NCBI GenBank assembly: GCA_016705475.1
Contig: JADIYD010000012.1
Span: forward strand, 1-64,000
From: Betaproteobacteria bacterium
GTDB lineage: Bacteria; Pseudomonadota; Gammaproteobacteria; Burkholderiales; Rhodocyclaceae
Length of the DNA stretch: 64,000 nt
Reading direction: 5' to 3'
The position numbers and the translations under genes are program-made. Below the pieces are notes generated by a model. The model had not been told where the DNA came from and did not search any database. It saw only the letters and a list, made by a program, of their open reading frames with translations. Below, in pieces: positions 37,978-47,080 of the stretch (position 1 is the first letter of the stretch; each line of letters starts with the position of its first letter).

Positions 37978-38575
37978 GGGCAGTGTCCCCGAATGTATCT
38001 TCGCGCACGATGCGCGGGGTGTTTTCGCGAGGCTCAATCGTAACCGGTTGATAGATCACCCGAGCCTGATCAGGGTCATAGCGCATTTCAACGTGACCAG
38101 AAATCGGGAAGTCTTTGCGGAACGGGTGCCCAATGAAGCCATAATCGGTCAGGATGCGTCGCAGGTCGTCATGGCCAACGAACGCAATGCCGTAGAGGTC
38201 AAATGCTTCGCGCTCAAACCAGTTAACGCTCTGCCAGACACCCGTTACGGAATCCACCGAAGGAAATTCATCATCCTCGGCAAAGACGCGCACACGCAAA
38301 CGCCAGTTGTTGGAAACCGAAAGCAGATGCGAGACCGCAGCGTATCGGCGCCCTTGCCAGCCTCCGTCACCGTAGGTCGAGTAATCAACGCCACACAAGT
38401 CAATGATTTCTTCGAACCGAAGATCTGCATTGTCGCGCAAGGCGGTCATCAGGCCGAGATAATCGGCCGCACCAACCTCAATGGTTACTTCACCCAAAGC
38501 CAGCGTCAGCGATTTCAATTTATCGCCAAAGTGCTTCTGCAGGTTTTGACTAAGCGTTTCCAGCTTGGCAGACAT
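37970..38575 (-). CDS. nuoC: NADH:quinone oxidoreductase subunit C
   Basis: 201 residues, 30-kDa subunit that scaffolds NuoB and NuoD. Conserved: SVTGVWQSVNWFEREAFDLY with GIAFVGHDDLRRILTDYGF and HPFRKDFPISGHVEMRYD. Ends inside the start of nuoD. Separate from nuoD, not fused as in enteric bacteria. Confidence 0.96.
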   Translation of the reverse strand: MSAKLETLSQNLQKHFGDKLKSLTLALGEVTIEVGAADYLGLMTALRDNADLRFEEIIDLCGVDYSTYGDGGWQGRRYAAVSHLLSVSNNWRLRVRVFAEDDEFPSVDSVTGVWQSVNWFEREAFDLYGIAFVGHDDLRRILTDYGFIGHPFRKDFPISGHVEMRYDPDQARVIYQPVTIEPRENTPRIVREDTFGDTAHG

Positions 38576-38594
38576 ATCGAATCAGCCTTGGCAA

Positions 38595-39071
38595 TTAACG
38601 AGCAATGGTATTAGTACGACGAATCTTGTTTTGCAACTGAATCAGCCCGTAAATCAGCGCTTCAGCAGTGGGCGGACAGCCCGGCACATAGATATCGACA
38701 GGCACAATTCGGTCACAACCGCGCACAACAGAGTACGAATAGTGGTAATAGCCACCACCATTGGCACAAGAGCCCATTGAGATAACCCAACGCGGCTCAG
38801 CCATCTGGTCATAAACCTTGCGCAGCGCCGGCGCCATCTTGTTGGTCAGGGTACCAGCAACAATCATGACATCAGACTGCCGCGGACTGGCCCGAAAAAC
38901 GATCCCAAAACGATCCAGATCATAACGAGAAACGCCAGCATGAATCATTTCGACCGCGCAACACGCCAGACCGAAGGTCATTGGCCATATTGACCCGGTG
39001 CGCATGTAATTGATTAGCTTGTCAGCCGTTGTGGTGACAAAACCTTCCTGGAGGACGCCCTCAATAGCCAT
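38595..39071 (-). CDS. nuoB: NADH:quinone oxidoreductase subunit B
   Basis: 158 residues. Holds cluster N2, the last carrier before quinone: C37, C38 (FGLACCAVEM), C102 (SMGSCANGGG) and C132 (VPGCPPTAEA). Related to HoxY. Nine bases separate it from nuoA. Confidence 0.97.
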   Translation of the reverse strand: MAIEGVLQEGFVTTTADKLINYMRTGSIWPMTFGLACCAVEMIHAGVSRYDLDRFGIVFRASPRQSDVMIVAGTLTNKMAPALRKVYDQMAEPRWVISMGSCANGGGYYHYSYSVVRGCDRIVPVDIYVPGCPPTAEALIYGLIQLQNKIRRTNTIAR

Positions 39072-39080
39072 AGCCTAGCC

Positions 39081-39452
39081 TCATTCCCATTCCAGCGCGC
39101 CTTTGGCCCAGGCATACACATAGCCAATGACCAGAATAGCGACGAACACGAGCATTTCAATAAAGCCAAACATCTTGATCGACTCGTTCGCAACAATATC
39201 CTTGAATATTGAAGCCCACGGAAAGAGGAAGGCAATTTCCAGATCGAACAAAATGAAGAGAATGGCTATCAAATAGAAACGCACGTCAAACTTCATGCGC
39301 GCATCTTCAAAAGCCTCAAAGCCGCACTCGTAAGGAGAGAGCTTTTCTGGGTCCGGCCGGCTTGGAGCAAGCAAAAAGCCCATCGCGATAGGCAACACGC
39401 CCACCGCAACCCCCACCAGAACGAACATCAGGATTGGAAAGTAGTTTTCCAT
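39081..39452 (-). CDS. nuoA: NADH:quinone oxidoreductase subunit A
   Basis: 123 residues, three membrane helices, with the conserved loop KLSPYECGFEAFEDARMKFD and the buried FDLEIAFLFPW. First gene of nuoA-N. The 66-base gap to tRNA-Leu shows no strong hairpin, so transcription may come through from secG/tRNA or from a promoter in the gap. Confidence 0.96.
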   Translation of the reverse strand: MENYFPILMFVLVGVAVGVLPIAMGFLLAPSRPDPEKLSPYECGFEAFEDARMKFDVRFYLIAILFILFDLEIAFLFPWASIFKDIVANESIKMFGFIEMLVFVAILVIGYVYAWAKGALEWE

Positions 39453-39518
39453 GACCCGCCGCCAATATTCAGTTTTTCGTTCGAAACAGCGTACTTTTCA
39501 GCCACTGCCCCAGTTTTT

Positions 39519-39603
39519 TGGTGCCGACGGCGAGACTCGAACTCGCACAGCTTGCGCCACTACCCCCTCAAGATAGCGTGTCTACCAATTTCACCACGTC
39601 GGC
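39519..39603 (-). tRNA. tRNA-Leu (anticodon GAG)
   Basis: 85 bases including an encoded CCA. Acceptor arms GCCGACG (39597-39603) and CGTCGGC (39523-39529) pair fully. D-loop TGGTGAAATTGGTAGACACG, anticodon stem CTATC/GGTAG with loop TTGAGGG (anticodon GAG, one G-U pair in the stem), long variable arm and T-loop GTTCGAGTC, all of class II leucine type. Lies between secG and nuoA in the same direction. Confidence 0.95.
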
Positions 39604-39656
39604 ACTTATTTTTTGGCCACCCAACGAGGAATTATTGTCGAGCTAACCACCTTGCG

Positions 39657-40028
39657 TTACTTCGGTATTTCTTTCGCCTTTGACCCTGCATCAGCAGGAC
39701 TCGCCGGCACCCCAACACCCGCAGACACAGGCTGTGGAACAGTTTGCGATTGTACTTGTTCTTGCATCACACTGCCAGTCGTTTTTGGCTTACTGGACGC
39801 AACGTAGGCCAAGGTCAGGCTTGTCGCGAAAAAAACTGCAGCCAGTATACCCGTGGTACGACTAAGGAAATTGGCCGAGCCAGTGGCACCAAAAAGGCTT
39901 CCGGACGCACCGCTACCAAAAGCGGCACCCATATCAGCCCCCTTGCCGTGCTGCATCAATACCAGACCAATAATCACGATCGCAACCAGGAGGTGGACCG
40001 TCAAAAGGAGAGAGAAAAACCAGTTCAT
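39657..40028 (-). CDS. secG: Protein-export membrane protein SecG
   Basis: 123 residues, two membrane helices (LLLTVHLLVAIVIIGLVLMQ and ILAAVFFATSLTLAYVAS) joined by the conserved HGKGADMGAAFGSGASGSLF with GATGSANFLSR. Accessory part of the SecYEG translocon. Proline-rich C-terminal tail. Between tpiA and tRNA-Leu, the common betaproteobacterial order. Confidence 0.95.
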   Translation of the reverse strand: MNWFFSLLLTVHLLVAIVIIGLVLMQHGKGADMGAAFGSGASGSLFGATGSANFLSRTTGILAAVFFATSLTLAYVASSKPKTTGSVMQEQVQSQTVPQPVSAGVGVPASPADAGSKAKEIPK

Positions 40029-40039
40029 TTATAAGCCTA

Positions 40040-40789
40040 TCAACTCGCCGCGAGGCAAATCTTCAGAAAATCATCAGCAACCAAGGCAGCACCACCGATC
40101 AAACCACCATCAATGTCAGCCTGCCCAAACAACTCCTCTGCATTCTGCGGCTTTACACTGCCACCGTAGAGAATGCACAACCCTTCAGCAACCCCCGCAT
40201 CCAGCACCGCAACTTGAGCCCGGATTGCTGCATGCACCTCCTGCGCTTGCGCCGGAGATGCTGTCATGCCAGTGCCAATTGCCCACACCGGCTCGTACGC
40301 AACCACAGCCGACACCATCGCACCAACCCCAGAACGATCCAGGACTGATGACAACTGCCGAGCAACAACAGCCATCGTACTTCCTGACTCACGCTCAGCC
40401 AGTGTTTCGCCCAAACACAACACTGGAATCAAACCGGCTTTTTGTGCTGCTTCAAATTTTGCAGCAACCACAGCATCCGTTTCACCGAACAACCCACGTC
40501 GCTCCGAGTGACCAAGCAACACGTAGCGACACCCGAATTCGGCCAGCATCGACGCTGAAACTTCGCCAGTAAACGCGCCTTGCGTGTATTCACTTACCGA
40601 CTGCGCACCAAGAGCGACCCCGGAACCGGCCAACGCCAATTGAGACTGAGCAAGGTACGGATACGGCGGGAAAACTGCTACTTCGCAAGTCAGCCCAGGC
40701 ACCGCTGCCGATATATCTGACAGCAACACCTCATTCTGCCGCAATGAGCCGTTCATCTTCCAGTTACCCGCAACGAGCTTTTTACGCAT
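40040..40789 (-). CDS. tpiA: Triosephosphate isomerase
   Basis: 249 residues, TIM barrel. Catalytic residues seen: Lys in VAGNWKMNGS, His in LLGHSERRGLFGE, and Glu in VVAYEPVWAIGTGMTASPAQ (loop 6). Phosphate loop LYGGSVKPQNA. Interconverts dihydroxyacetone phosphate and glyceraldehyde-3-phosphate. Eleven bases before secG. Confidence 0.97.
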   Translation of the reverse strand: MRKKLVAGNWKMNGSLRQNEVLLSDISAAVPGLTCEVAVFPPYPYLAQSQLALAGSGVALGAQSVSEYTQGAFTGEVSASMLAEFGCRYVLLGHSERRGLFGETDAVVAAKFEAAQKAGLIPVLCLGETLAERESGSTMAVVARQLSSVLDRSGVGAMVSAVVAYEPVWAIGTGMTASPAQAQEVHAAIRAQVAVLDAGVAEGLCILYGGSVKPQNAEELFGQADIDGGLIGGAALVADDFLKICLAAS

Positions 40790-40876
40790 GGACTAGACGA
40801 TTGGGTTGGCGAAAAACCTTTGGATTATAGCGACTCGTCGATTTTTCGGTCAATACGATTAGAAACATAGGGTGAT

Positions 40877-42229
40877 TTATTGCGTAGATTCCCGCACCAC
40901 ACCAGCCAGCTTTTCCGCTGCAGAGAGCACTTCAGAGGCATCCTCCCCCTCCACCATAACCCTCAACAAAGGCTCGGTCCCCGAGGCGCGCAATAGCACC
41001 CTGCCACGACCAGCCATGCTCGCTTCGGTCTCGGCGAGCGCCGACGTAATTGCAGGATGATCCTTCCAAGGAAATCCGCGCGCCACCTGCACATTGATCA
41101 GCTTTTGCGGGTAGAGCGTCAAGCCGCCGAGCAAGCCCTTCAAATCACCACCGACCTCGCGCAATGCGGCCAGAACCTGCAAGGCAGCAACAATGCCGTC
41201 ACCGGTCGTATGACGATCCATGGCGAGAATATGGCCCGAATTTTCACCGCCGTAGAGCCAGCCTTTTTCGTTGAGCATCTCGACAACATAACGATCACCC
41301 ACGGCTGCTCTGGCGAACGGTATATCGATTTTCCCCAAGGCGTGCTCCAAGGCCAGGTTGGTCATCAGCGTACCGACCACCCCTTTGACCTTGCCCGCAC
41401 GGGCCCGGCTACGAACAATGGCAAACAGAAGTTGATCACCATCATATAGATTGCCTTCAGCATCAACCATCTGGAGGCGATCAGCATCGCCATCCAGCGC
41501 CACGCCGAGATCAGCCCGGTTGGCCAGCACGGCCTCTGCCAAAGCCTTGGGGGCTGTAGCACCAACGCCATCGTTGATATTCAGGCCATTGGGCTGCGTA
41601 CCGATGCTGACGACATCTGCACCCAGTTCATGAAAAACACTGGGGGCAATATGGTATGCGGCACCGTGCGCGCAATCGACAACGATCTTCAATCCACGCA
41701 AGTCGAGGTCATTGGGAAATGTGCTCTTGCAAAATTCGATGTACCGACCGCGCGCATCCTCGATCCGCCTGACACGCCCAAGATCGGCTGGCGCCGCGCA
41801 AACCATCGGTTGATCGATGCCGTCCTCGATAGCCTGCTCGACAGCGTCGGGCAATTTGGTGCCCTGTGCCGAAAAGAACTTGATACCGTTATCGTAAAAC
41901 GGGTTGTGCGACGCGGAGATAACAATACCGGCCTGCAAGCGCAATGCACGGGTGAGATAAGCAACAGCCGGCGTTGGCAACGGCCCCACCAAAAAGACAT
42001 CGATGCCTGCAGCAGAAAGCCCAGCCTCCAGAGCCGACTCAAGCATGTAACCCGACAGACGCGTATCCTTGCCGATGAGCACAGCTGGTCGCTCTCCTGG
42101 CGGCATATTGCTTTGCTCAAGCAAGGCCTTGCCTGCGGAGTAGCCCAAACGCATGACGAAATCGGGTGTGATCGGCGACTGGCCAACGCGACCCCGAACG
42201 CCGTCTGTACCAAAATATTTCCTGCTCAT
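40877..42229 (-). CDS. glmM: Phosphoglucosamine mutase
   Basis: 450 residues. Converts glucosamine-6-phosphate to glucosamine-1-phosphate for peptidoglycan. Signatures: RKYFGTDGVRGRVG, the phosphoserine loop GIVISASHNPFYDNGIKFF, metal loop ALDGDADRLQMVD, sugar loop GGENSGHI, and the phosphate-binding RASGTEPLLRVMVEG. Start overlaps the folP end by 4 bases. Intact. Confidence 0.97.
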   Translation of the reverse strand: MSRKYFGTDGVRGRVGQSPITPDFVMRLGYSAGKALLEQSNMPPGERPAVLIGKDTRLSGYMLESALEAGLSAAGIDVFLVGPLPTPAVAYLTRALRLQAGIVISASHNPFYDNGIKFFSAQGTKLPDAVEQAIEDGIDQPMVCAAPADLGRVRRIEDARGRYIEFCKSTFPNDLDLRGLKIVVDCAHGAAYHIAPSVFHELGADVVSIGTQPNGLNINDGVGATAPKALAEAVLANRADLGVALDGDADRLQMVDAEGNLYDGDQLLFAIVRSRARAGKVKGVVGTLMTNLALEHALGKIDIPFARAAVGDRYVVEMLNEKGWLYGGENSGHILAMDRHTTGDGIVAALQVLAALREVGGDLKGLLGGLTLYPQKLINVQVARGFPWKDHPAITSALAETEASMAGRGRVLLRASGTEPLLRVMVEGEDASEVLSAAEKLAGVVRESTQ

Positions 42230-43062
42230 TCCTGCTCCCTTTGTTCGATTGCAGCCCAGACCGCCAAAGCATCCCGGGTAGCTGCCACATCATGCACACG
42301 TAGTATTTTCGCACCTTTTTGCGCGGCCAGAAGCGCCGCCGCAACACTTCCGGCCAACCGCTCCCCAACTGGTCGCCCGGTAATGACACCGAGCATCGAT
42401 TTTCTTGAAAGCCCGACCAAAATTGGTAGTTCGCCAACGCCTGCCACGGTCAACGCCGAAAAAAGGTCCAAATTGTGATTCAGTGTTTTGCCGAAGCCGA
42501 ATCCCGGATCGACCACTATTCGCTGATCAGCGATACCGGCCTGCCGGCAGCGCTCAACCGCATCTGTCAAAAATGATCTCACTTCGGCAACCACATTCTG
42601 GTACTGCGGCGCCTGTTGCATCGTACCGGGCTCGCCTTGCATATGCATGACACAGACTGCGCAATCGCTCTCAGCGACGACAGACAAAGCTTCTGGACTG
42701 ATCATGCCGGTGATGTCATTGATCATCGTCGCGCCAGCCTCCAGTGCCGCGCGCATGACGGCCGGCTTGTAGGTATCGACCGACACCGGAACGCCCCAGC
42801 TGGCAAGCTCCTTCAAAACCGGCAAGAGGCGCTGCAACTCATGTGACTCGGGAGTGGGGATTGCCCCCGGCCGCGATGATTCGGCGCCAATATCGAGAAT
42901 ATCCGAGCCAGCTTCGAACTGTTGACGGGCGTGATTGATTGCCTGTTCGACACTACCAACCAAACCGTCACCCGAAAACGAGTCCGGCGTCAGGTTGACG
43001 ATCCCCATCAACAAGGGACGGTCCAGCGAAAGCCTGAAACGGCCACAATCCAATATTTTCAT
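42226..43062 (-). CDS. folP: Dihydropteroate synthase
   Basis: 278 residues, TIM barrel, sulfonamide target. Motifs: MGIVNLTPDSFSGDG (loop 1), DIGAESSRPGA (loop 2), DTYKPAVMRAAL, MINDITG, VDPGFGFGKTLNHN and a C-terminal ILRVHDVAATRDAL. The start ATG 43062 stands only 5 bases after the U tract of the terminator behind ftsH and shows no ribosome binding site. Confidence 0.96.
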   Translation of the reverse strand: MKILDCGRFRLSLDRPLLMGIVNLTPDSFSGDGLVGSVEQAINHARQQFEAGSDILDIGAESSRPGAIPTPESHELQRLLPVLKELASWGVPVSVDTYKPAVMRAALEAGATMINDITGMISPEALSVVAESDCAVCVMHMQGEPGTMQQAPQYQNVVAEVRSFLTDAVERCRQAGIADQRIVVDPGFGFGKTLNHNLDLFSALTVAGVGELPILVGLSRKSMLGVITGRPVGERLAGSVAAALLAAQKGAKILRVHDVAATRDALAVWAAIEQREQE

Positions 43063-43066
43063 GGCG

Positions 43067-43098
43067 AAAAAATAAAAGGCCGGGAGAAACTCCCGGCC
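43067..43098 (-). terminator. Terminator between ftsH and folP
   Basis: GGCCGGGAG (43078-43086), loop AAA, CTCCCGGCC (43090-43098): a perfect 9-base-pair stem. Read on the minus strand it is followed by TTTTATTTTTT (43077-43067) and then, 5 bases later, by the folP ATG. It ends ftsH mRNA and may set folP expression by readthrough. Confidence 0.88.
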
Positions 43099-43116
43099 AA
43101 TTCAGCATTCAGAAAA

Positions 43117-44997
43117 TCAGGCCGTCGCAGCAGCGCTTGGTTCCGCGCCTGGCGTATCGCTGGGCGTTGTCGAACGCGGCTTCGACTGCGAAGGCTTGGG
43201 CGGACGCGGCGGGTTGCCGGCCATGATGTCATTGATCTGCTCGGCATCAATGGTTTCCCACTCAAGCAGCGCCTTGGTCATTGCCTCAACCTTGTCGCGA
43301 TTTTCTTCGAGCAGGCGGCGGGCTAGCGCGTACTGCTCGTCGATAAGCCGGCGAATTTCGGCATCAACCTTCTGCATTGTCGCTTCGGAAACGTTCTTGT
43401 GCTGGGTCACCGAACGACCAAGGAAAACCTCGCCCTCGTTCTCGCCATAGACCATCACGCCAAGATCCGACATGCCGTAGCGGGTAACCATATCGCGAGC
43501 CATGGCCGTGGCGCGCTCGAAGTCGTTGGATGCACCGGTAGTCATCTGGTTCATGAACAGCTCTTCGGCAATGCGACCGCCGAACAGCACGGCAATGCGG
43601 CTCATGAGGTACTGCCGGTCATAGGCATAGCGATCCTCTTCCGGCAACTGCATGGTCAAGCCCAACGCACGACCGCGCGGAATGATGGTGACCTTGTGTA
43701 CGGGATCCGATTTGGGAACCAGCTTGGCAACCACGGCGTGACCCGACTCGTGGTACGCCGTGTTCATCTTTTCTTCCTCGCTCATGACCATGCTGCGACG
43801 CTCGGCGCCCATCATGATCTTGTCCTTGGCCTTCTCGAAGTCATCCATATCGACAAGGCGCTTGTTGGTGCGAGCAGCAAACAAGGCAGCCTCGTTTACC
43901 AGATTGGCGAGGTCTGCACCGGAGAACCCCGGCGTACCACGGGCAATGATGTCAGCCTTGACGTCACCGGAGATCGGCACCTTGCGCATGTGAACCTTGA
44001 GAATTTCTTCGCGACCACGAATATCCGGCAAGGGCACGACAACCTGACGGTCGAAACGGCCCGGACGCAACAAGGCCGGGTCGAGGATGTCCGGACGATT
44101 GGTCGCAGCAATCACGATAATGCCGGAGTGCCCCTCAAAACCGTCCATCTCGACCAGCAACTGGTTCAAGGTCTGTTCGCGTTCATCGTTGCCACCACCC
44201 AAACCGGCACCGCGATGACGGCCAACGGCGTCGATTTCATCGATAAAGATGATGCAAGGAGCGTGTTTTTTGGCGTTTTCGAACATGTCGCGGACGCGTG
44301 CGGCACCAACGCCGACGAACATCTCAACGAAGTCCGAGCCTGAAATGCTGAAGAACGGCACCTTGGCTTCGCCGGCAATCGCCTTGGCGAGCAAGGTCTT
44401 GCCGGTGCCGGGGTTGCCGACCATCAGCACGCCCTTCGGAATACGGCCGCCGAGTTTCTGGAATTTGGAAGGATCGCGCAGGAAATCAACAATTTCCTGG
44501 ACTTCTTCCTTGGCCTCGTCACAACCCGCTACGTCAGCGAAGGTAATGACGTTGGTCGACTCGTCCATCATGCGCGCCTTGGACTTGCCAAAGGAGAACG
44601 CACCGCCCTTTCCGCCGCCCTGCATCTGGCGCATGAAAAAGACCCAGACGCCAATCAACAGCAGCATCGGGAACCAGCTGACGAAGAGATTCATCAGGAA
44701 GGACGGCTCCTCTTCCGGCTTCGCTTCCACCTTGACGCCGCTTTTCAGCAGATCGGAAACCAGCCAAAGATCGGGCGGCGCATAAGACGTAATGCGCTTG
44801 CCCTCGCTCGTTGTCGCCTTCAGCGTACGGCCTTCCATGACCACCTTGGAAATTCGGCCGGACTTAACCTCCTCGATGAACTGGGAGTATTCGACGGATC
44901 CGGTTGCAACCTGACGGCTGTTGAACTGGTTGAACACGGTCATCAGCACCAGGCCGATTACCAGCCAGACCGCCAGATTTTTGAACATGTTGTTCAA
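43117..44997 (-). CDS. ftsH: ATP-dependent zinc metalloprotease FtsH
   Basis: 626 residues. Two N-terminal membrane helices (LAVWLVIGLVLMTVF and FVSWFPMLLLIGVWVFFM), AAA domain with Walker A VGNPGTGKTLLAKAIAGEA, Walker B CIIFIDEIDAVG, the pore FVEMFVGVGAARVRD, arginine finger region, and the protease site HESGHAVVAK (HExxH). Hexameric membrane quality control. Directly downstream of rlmE, the classical rlmE-ftsH pair. Confidence 0.97.
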   Translation of the reverse strand: MNNMFKNLAVWLVIGLVLMTVFNQFNSRQVATGSVEYSQFIEEVKSGRISKVVMEGRTLKATTSEGKRITSYAPPDLWLVSDLLKSGVKVEAKPEEEPSFLMNLFVSWFPMLLLIGVWVFFMRQMQGGGKGGAFSFGKSKARMMDESTNVITFADVAGCDEAKEEVQEIVDFLRDPSKFQKLGGRIPKGVLMVGNPGTGKTLLAKAIAGEAKVPFFSISGSDFVEMFVGVGAARVRDMFENAKKHAPCIIFIDEIDAVGRHRGAGLGGGNDEREQTLNQLLVEMDGFEGHSGIIVIAATNRPDILDPALLRPGRFDRQVVVPLPDIRGREEILKVHMRKVPISGDVKADIIARGTPGFSGADLANLVNEAALFAARTNKRLVDMDDFEKAKDKIMMGAERRSMVMSEEEKMNTAYHESGHAVVAKLVPKSDPVHKVTIIPRGRALGLTMQLPEEDRYAYDRQYLMSRIAVLFGGRIAEELFMNQMTTGASNDFERATAMARDMVTRYGMSDLGVMVYGENEGEVFLGRSVTQHKNVSEATMQKVDAEIRRLIDEQYALARRLLEENRDKVEAMTKALLEWETIDAEQINDIMAGNPPRPPKPSQSKPRSTTPSDTPGAEPSAAATA

Positions 44998-45052
44998 GTT
45001 TGCACTCCTTATACAGCGACGAGCGATAAAAATGCCATTCTAAACAAACTTC

Positions 45053-45670
45053 TTAGCGCAATGTGCGTCCCAGCAAATAAAGCTCGGCACTACGATCGCG
45101 GGAAGCATCCGGTTTGCGCACTACGACAGTCTTGAACGTCTCACGCATTTGACGAAGAAACGTCTCGTAATCCGTTCCCTGAAAGACTTTGACCAGAAAA
45201 GCGCCCTCTGGTTTCAAATGGGCCCGGGAAAACTCCAAACCCAGCTCGGCCAGATGCATCACGCGAGCCTGATCGACCAGCGGGACACCTGACATATTGG
45301 GGGCCATATCGGACATTACAAGCCCCACGTGGCGATCACCCAATTGTTTTTCGAGTTGCTCCAATACGTCGTCTTCACGAAAGTCGCCCTGAATGAAATG
45401 GACGTTATGGATCGGTTCCATTTCCAGCAAATCAAGCGCAACCACCATGCCACCATCGCCCACGCGCTTGGAGGCAACCTGAGACCAGCCACCCGGTGTG
45501 GCACCGAGGTCGACAACAACCTCGCCACGCTTGAGCAGCTTGTCCTTGTCGTCGATCTCAAGTAGCTTGAAAGCGGCACGAGAACGCCACCCTTCCTTCC
45601 TCGCAAGTTGAACGTAGGTGTCGTTAACATGCTCGCGCATCCAAGCTTTACTGGTTCTGGTTCTTTTCAT
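45053..45670 (-). CDS. rlmE: 23S rRNA (uridine-2'-O-)-methyltransferase RlmE
   Basis: 205 residues. Methylates U2552 of 23S rRNA. SAM-binding VVDLGATPGGWSQVASKRVG, the catalytic Asp region VMSDMAPNMSGVPLVDQARV and KPEGAFLVKVFQGTDYE. Start taken at ATG 45670 (MKRTRTSKAWMREHVND); the frame stays open further into yhbY but matches nothing. Divergent from yhbY with only 31 bases between the two start codons. Confidence 0.95.
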   Translation of the reverse strand: MKRTRTSKAWMREHVNDTYVQLARKEGWRSRAAFKLLEIDDKDKLLKRGEVVVDLGATPGGWSQVASKRVGDGGMVVALDLLEMEPIHNVHFIQGDFREDDVLEQLEKQLGDRHVGLVMSDMAPNMSGVPLVDQARVMHLAELGLEFSRAHLKPEGAFLVKVFQGTDYETFLRQMRETFKTVVVRKPDASRDRSAELYLLGRTLR

Positions 45671-45701
45671 TCGGTAAAATGCCGTTTTTGAAAGGTTTAC
45701 T

Positions 45702-46067
45702 ATGCTGCAAATATCATCGGCCCAGCGACGCGAACTGCGCGCCAAGGCCCACGACCTGAATCCTGTTGTTTCGATTGCCGAGAACGGCCTCACTGAGAGC
45801 GTTCTGAAGGAAATCGCGATGAACCTGAACGCTCACGAATTGATCAAGATTCGTGTTTATGGTGACAGCCGCGAAGATCGCCTGGCCTACTACGAACAAA
45901 TCTGTGACCAGCTGGACGCCGCACCGGTTCAGCACATCGGCAAGCTACTGGTCGTTTACCGCCCTATTCCCGCCGAGATTGCTGCGGTCAACGCCAAAAA
46001 AGCCCCGAAAACCCGCCGCCCCATTCCTGCCGCGCCACGAAAAAGCAAGCGCGCCTTCCAGGGCTGA
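45702..46067 (+). CDS. yhbY: YhbY-type CRM-domain RNA-binding protein
   Basis: 121 residues. The CRM domain spans about 1-95: RRELRAKAHDLNPVVSIAEN, GLTESVLKEI and the GxxG-like loop, with ELIKIRV and LLVVYRP strands. Pre-50S ribosomal subunit factor. A basic Lys/Arg/Pro-rich tail of about 25 residues follows. The neighbour on the other strand, rlmE, also acts on the large subunit. Stop abuts the convergent DUF4149 gene (46068). Confidence 0.93.
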   Translation: MLQISSAQRRELRAKAHDLNPVVSIAENGLTESVLKEIAMNLNAHELIKIRVYGDSREDRLAYYEQICDQLDAAPVQHIGKLLVVYRPIPAEIAAVNAKKAPKTRRPIPAAPRKSKRAFQG

Positions 46068-46529
46068 TCACTTCAGTCCGCGACCACTCCAGATCACGAG
46101 CCACAATCCCAGCAGACTCTGCACCAGGTAGAGGATGCTGGAAATGCCGTGCCACGCCGCAAAGCGGTCGCGCAAGACACTTTCCATCACTTCGCGCGGC
46201 ATCGCATCCAATTTGAGCTGTGCCATCAACGGCTGAATGCCGAACTGGCTGGCGGCTGTCATCAGCGCCATCAGAACGACCAACCAAAACACGGCACGCT
46301 TGACCACTTGCCCGCCCCAGCGCGCCCCCAGAAATATTACCAACCAGGCAGCACTACCCAATCCCACCCAGCCGATCAACGCAAACAGCTTGCCGGCCAC
46401 CATACCGGCCAGTTGCCGGTCGCCCAGGCTGGCAAAAAGCACTGGCGCCGCCAGGTAGCCTATCGCCCACATGCCGCCTACCCACAGGGTAATTGCGAGC
46501 AGGTAGAGGGCTTCGGACAGGCGCCGCAC
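46068..46529 (-). CDS. DUF4149-type membrane protein
   Basis: 153 residues, four predicted membrane helices (about 5-27, 45-68, 76-97, 130-150). LYLLAITLWVGGMWAIGYLA then APVLFASL is the conserved N-terminal segment of the DUF4149/TMEM205-like family; function unknown. GTG start 46529, six bases after the greA stop, so it is likely cotranscribed with greA. Confidence 0.8.
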   Translation of the reverse strand: MRRLSEALYLLAITLWVGGMWAIGYLAAPVLFASLGDRQLAGMVAGKLFALIGWVGLGSAAWLVIFLGARWGGQVVKRAVFWLVVLMALMTAASQFGIQPLMAQLKLDAMPREVMESVLRDRFAAWHGISSILYLVQSLLGLWLVIWSGRGLK

Positions 46530-46535
46530 AGCAGT

Positions 46536-47012
46536 TTATTCGTAACGGATGTCGATGATTTCGTATTCCCGCATGCCGCCAGGCGCCTGAACCTGAGCAA
46601 TATCGCCGGCATACTTGCCAATGAGCGCCCGGGCAATCGGTGAATTCACCGAAATCTTGCCGGCCTTGATGTCCGCTTCGTCCTCACCAACGATCTGGTA
46701 GGTCACGGCATCGCCGGTATCCTGATCTTCAAGGTCCAGGGTCGCACCAAACACGCAGCGGCCATCGGCATCGAGCAGCTTCGGATCGATGATCTGGGCG
46801 TGCGACAGCTTGCCCTCGACCTCCTGGATACGGCCTTCGATGAAGCCTTGGCGCTCCTTGGCCGCATCGTATTCGGCGTTTTCAGAAAGATCGCCATGCG
46901 CGCGCGCTTCAGCGATGGCGCCGATCACCCACGGACGATCGACCGTCTTGAGGCGATGCAGCTCCTCGCGAAGTTTTTCGGCGCCTTGTACCGTCAATGG
47001 AACTTTGTTCAT
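46536..47012 (-). CDS. greA: Transcription elongation factor GreA
   Basis: 158 residues. N-terminal coiled coil reaching into the RNA polymerase channel with the acidic tip ENAEYDAAKERQGFIEGRIQ (D and E at the tip), C-terminal FKBP-like domain (VTYQIVGEDEADIKAGKISV, then NSPIARALIGK). Rescues backtracked polymerase. Start taken at ATG 47012, giving the standard GreA length; the frame upstream runs into a terminator hairpin. Confidence 0.96.
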   Translation of the reverse strand: MNKVPLTVQGAEKLREELHRLKTVDRPWVIGAIAEARAHGDLSENAEYDAAKERQGFIEGRIQEVEGKLSHAQIIDPKLLDADGRCVFGATLDLEDQDTGDAVTYQIVGEDEADIKAGKISVNSPIARALIGKYAGDIAQVQAPGGMREYEIIDIRYE

Positions 47013-47024
47013 CTCGTCTTCCAG

Positions 47025-47067
47025 CAAAAAGCAAAACCGCCGGCGCCCCATAGGAGCTACCCGGCGG
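47025..47067 (-). terminator. Terminator/attenuator in the greA leader
   Basis: CCGCCGG (47037-47043) and CCGGCGG (47061-47067) form a 7-base-pair stem with a 17-base loop; on the minus strand it is followed by TTTTGCTTTTT and then the GGAAG site and ATG of greA (47012). It lies just after the carB stop (47081) but also inside the greA leader. Confidence 0.8.
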
Positions 47068-47080
47068 CTTCAGGTTTGTC

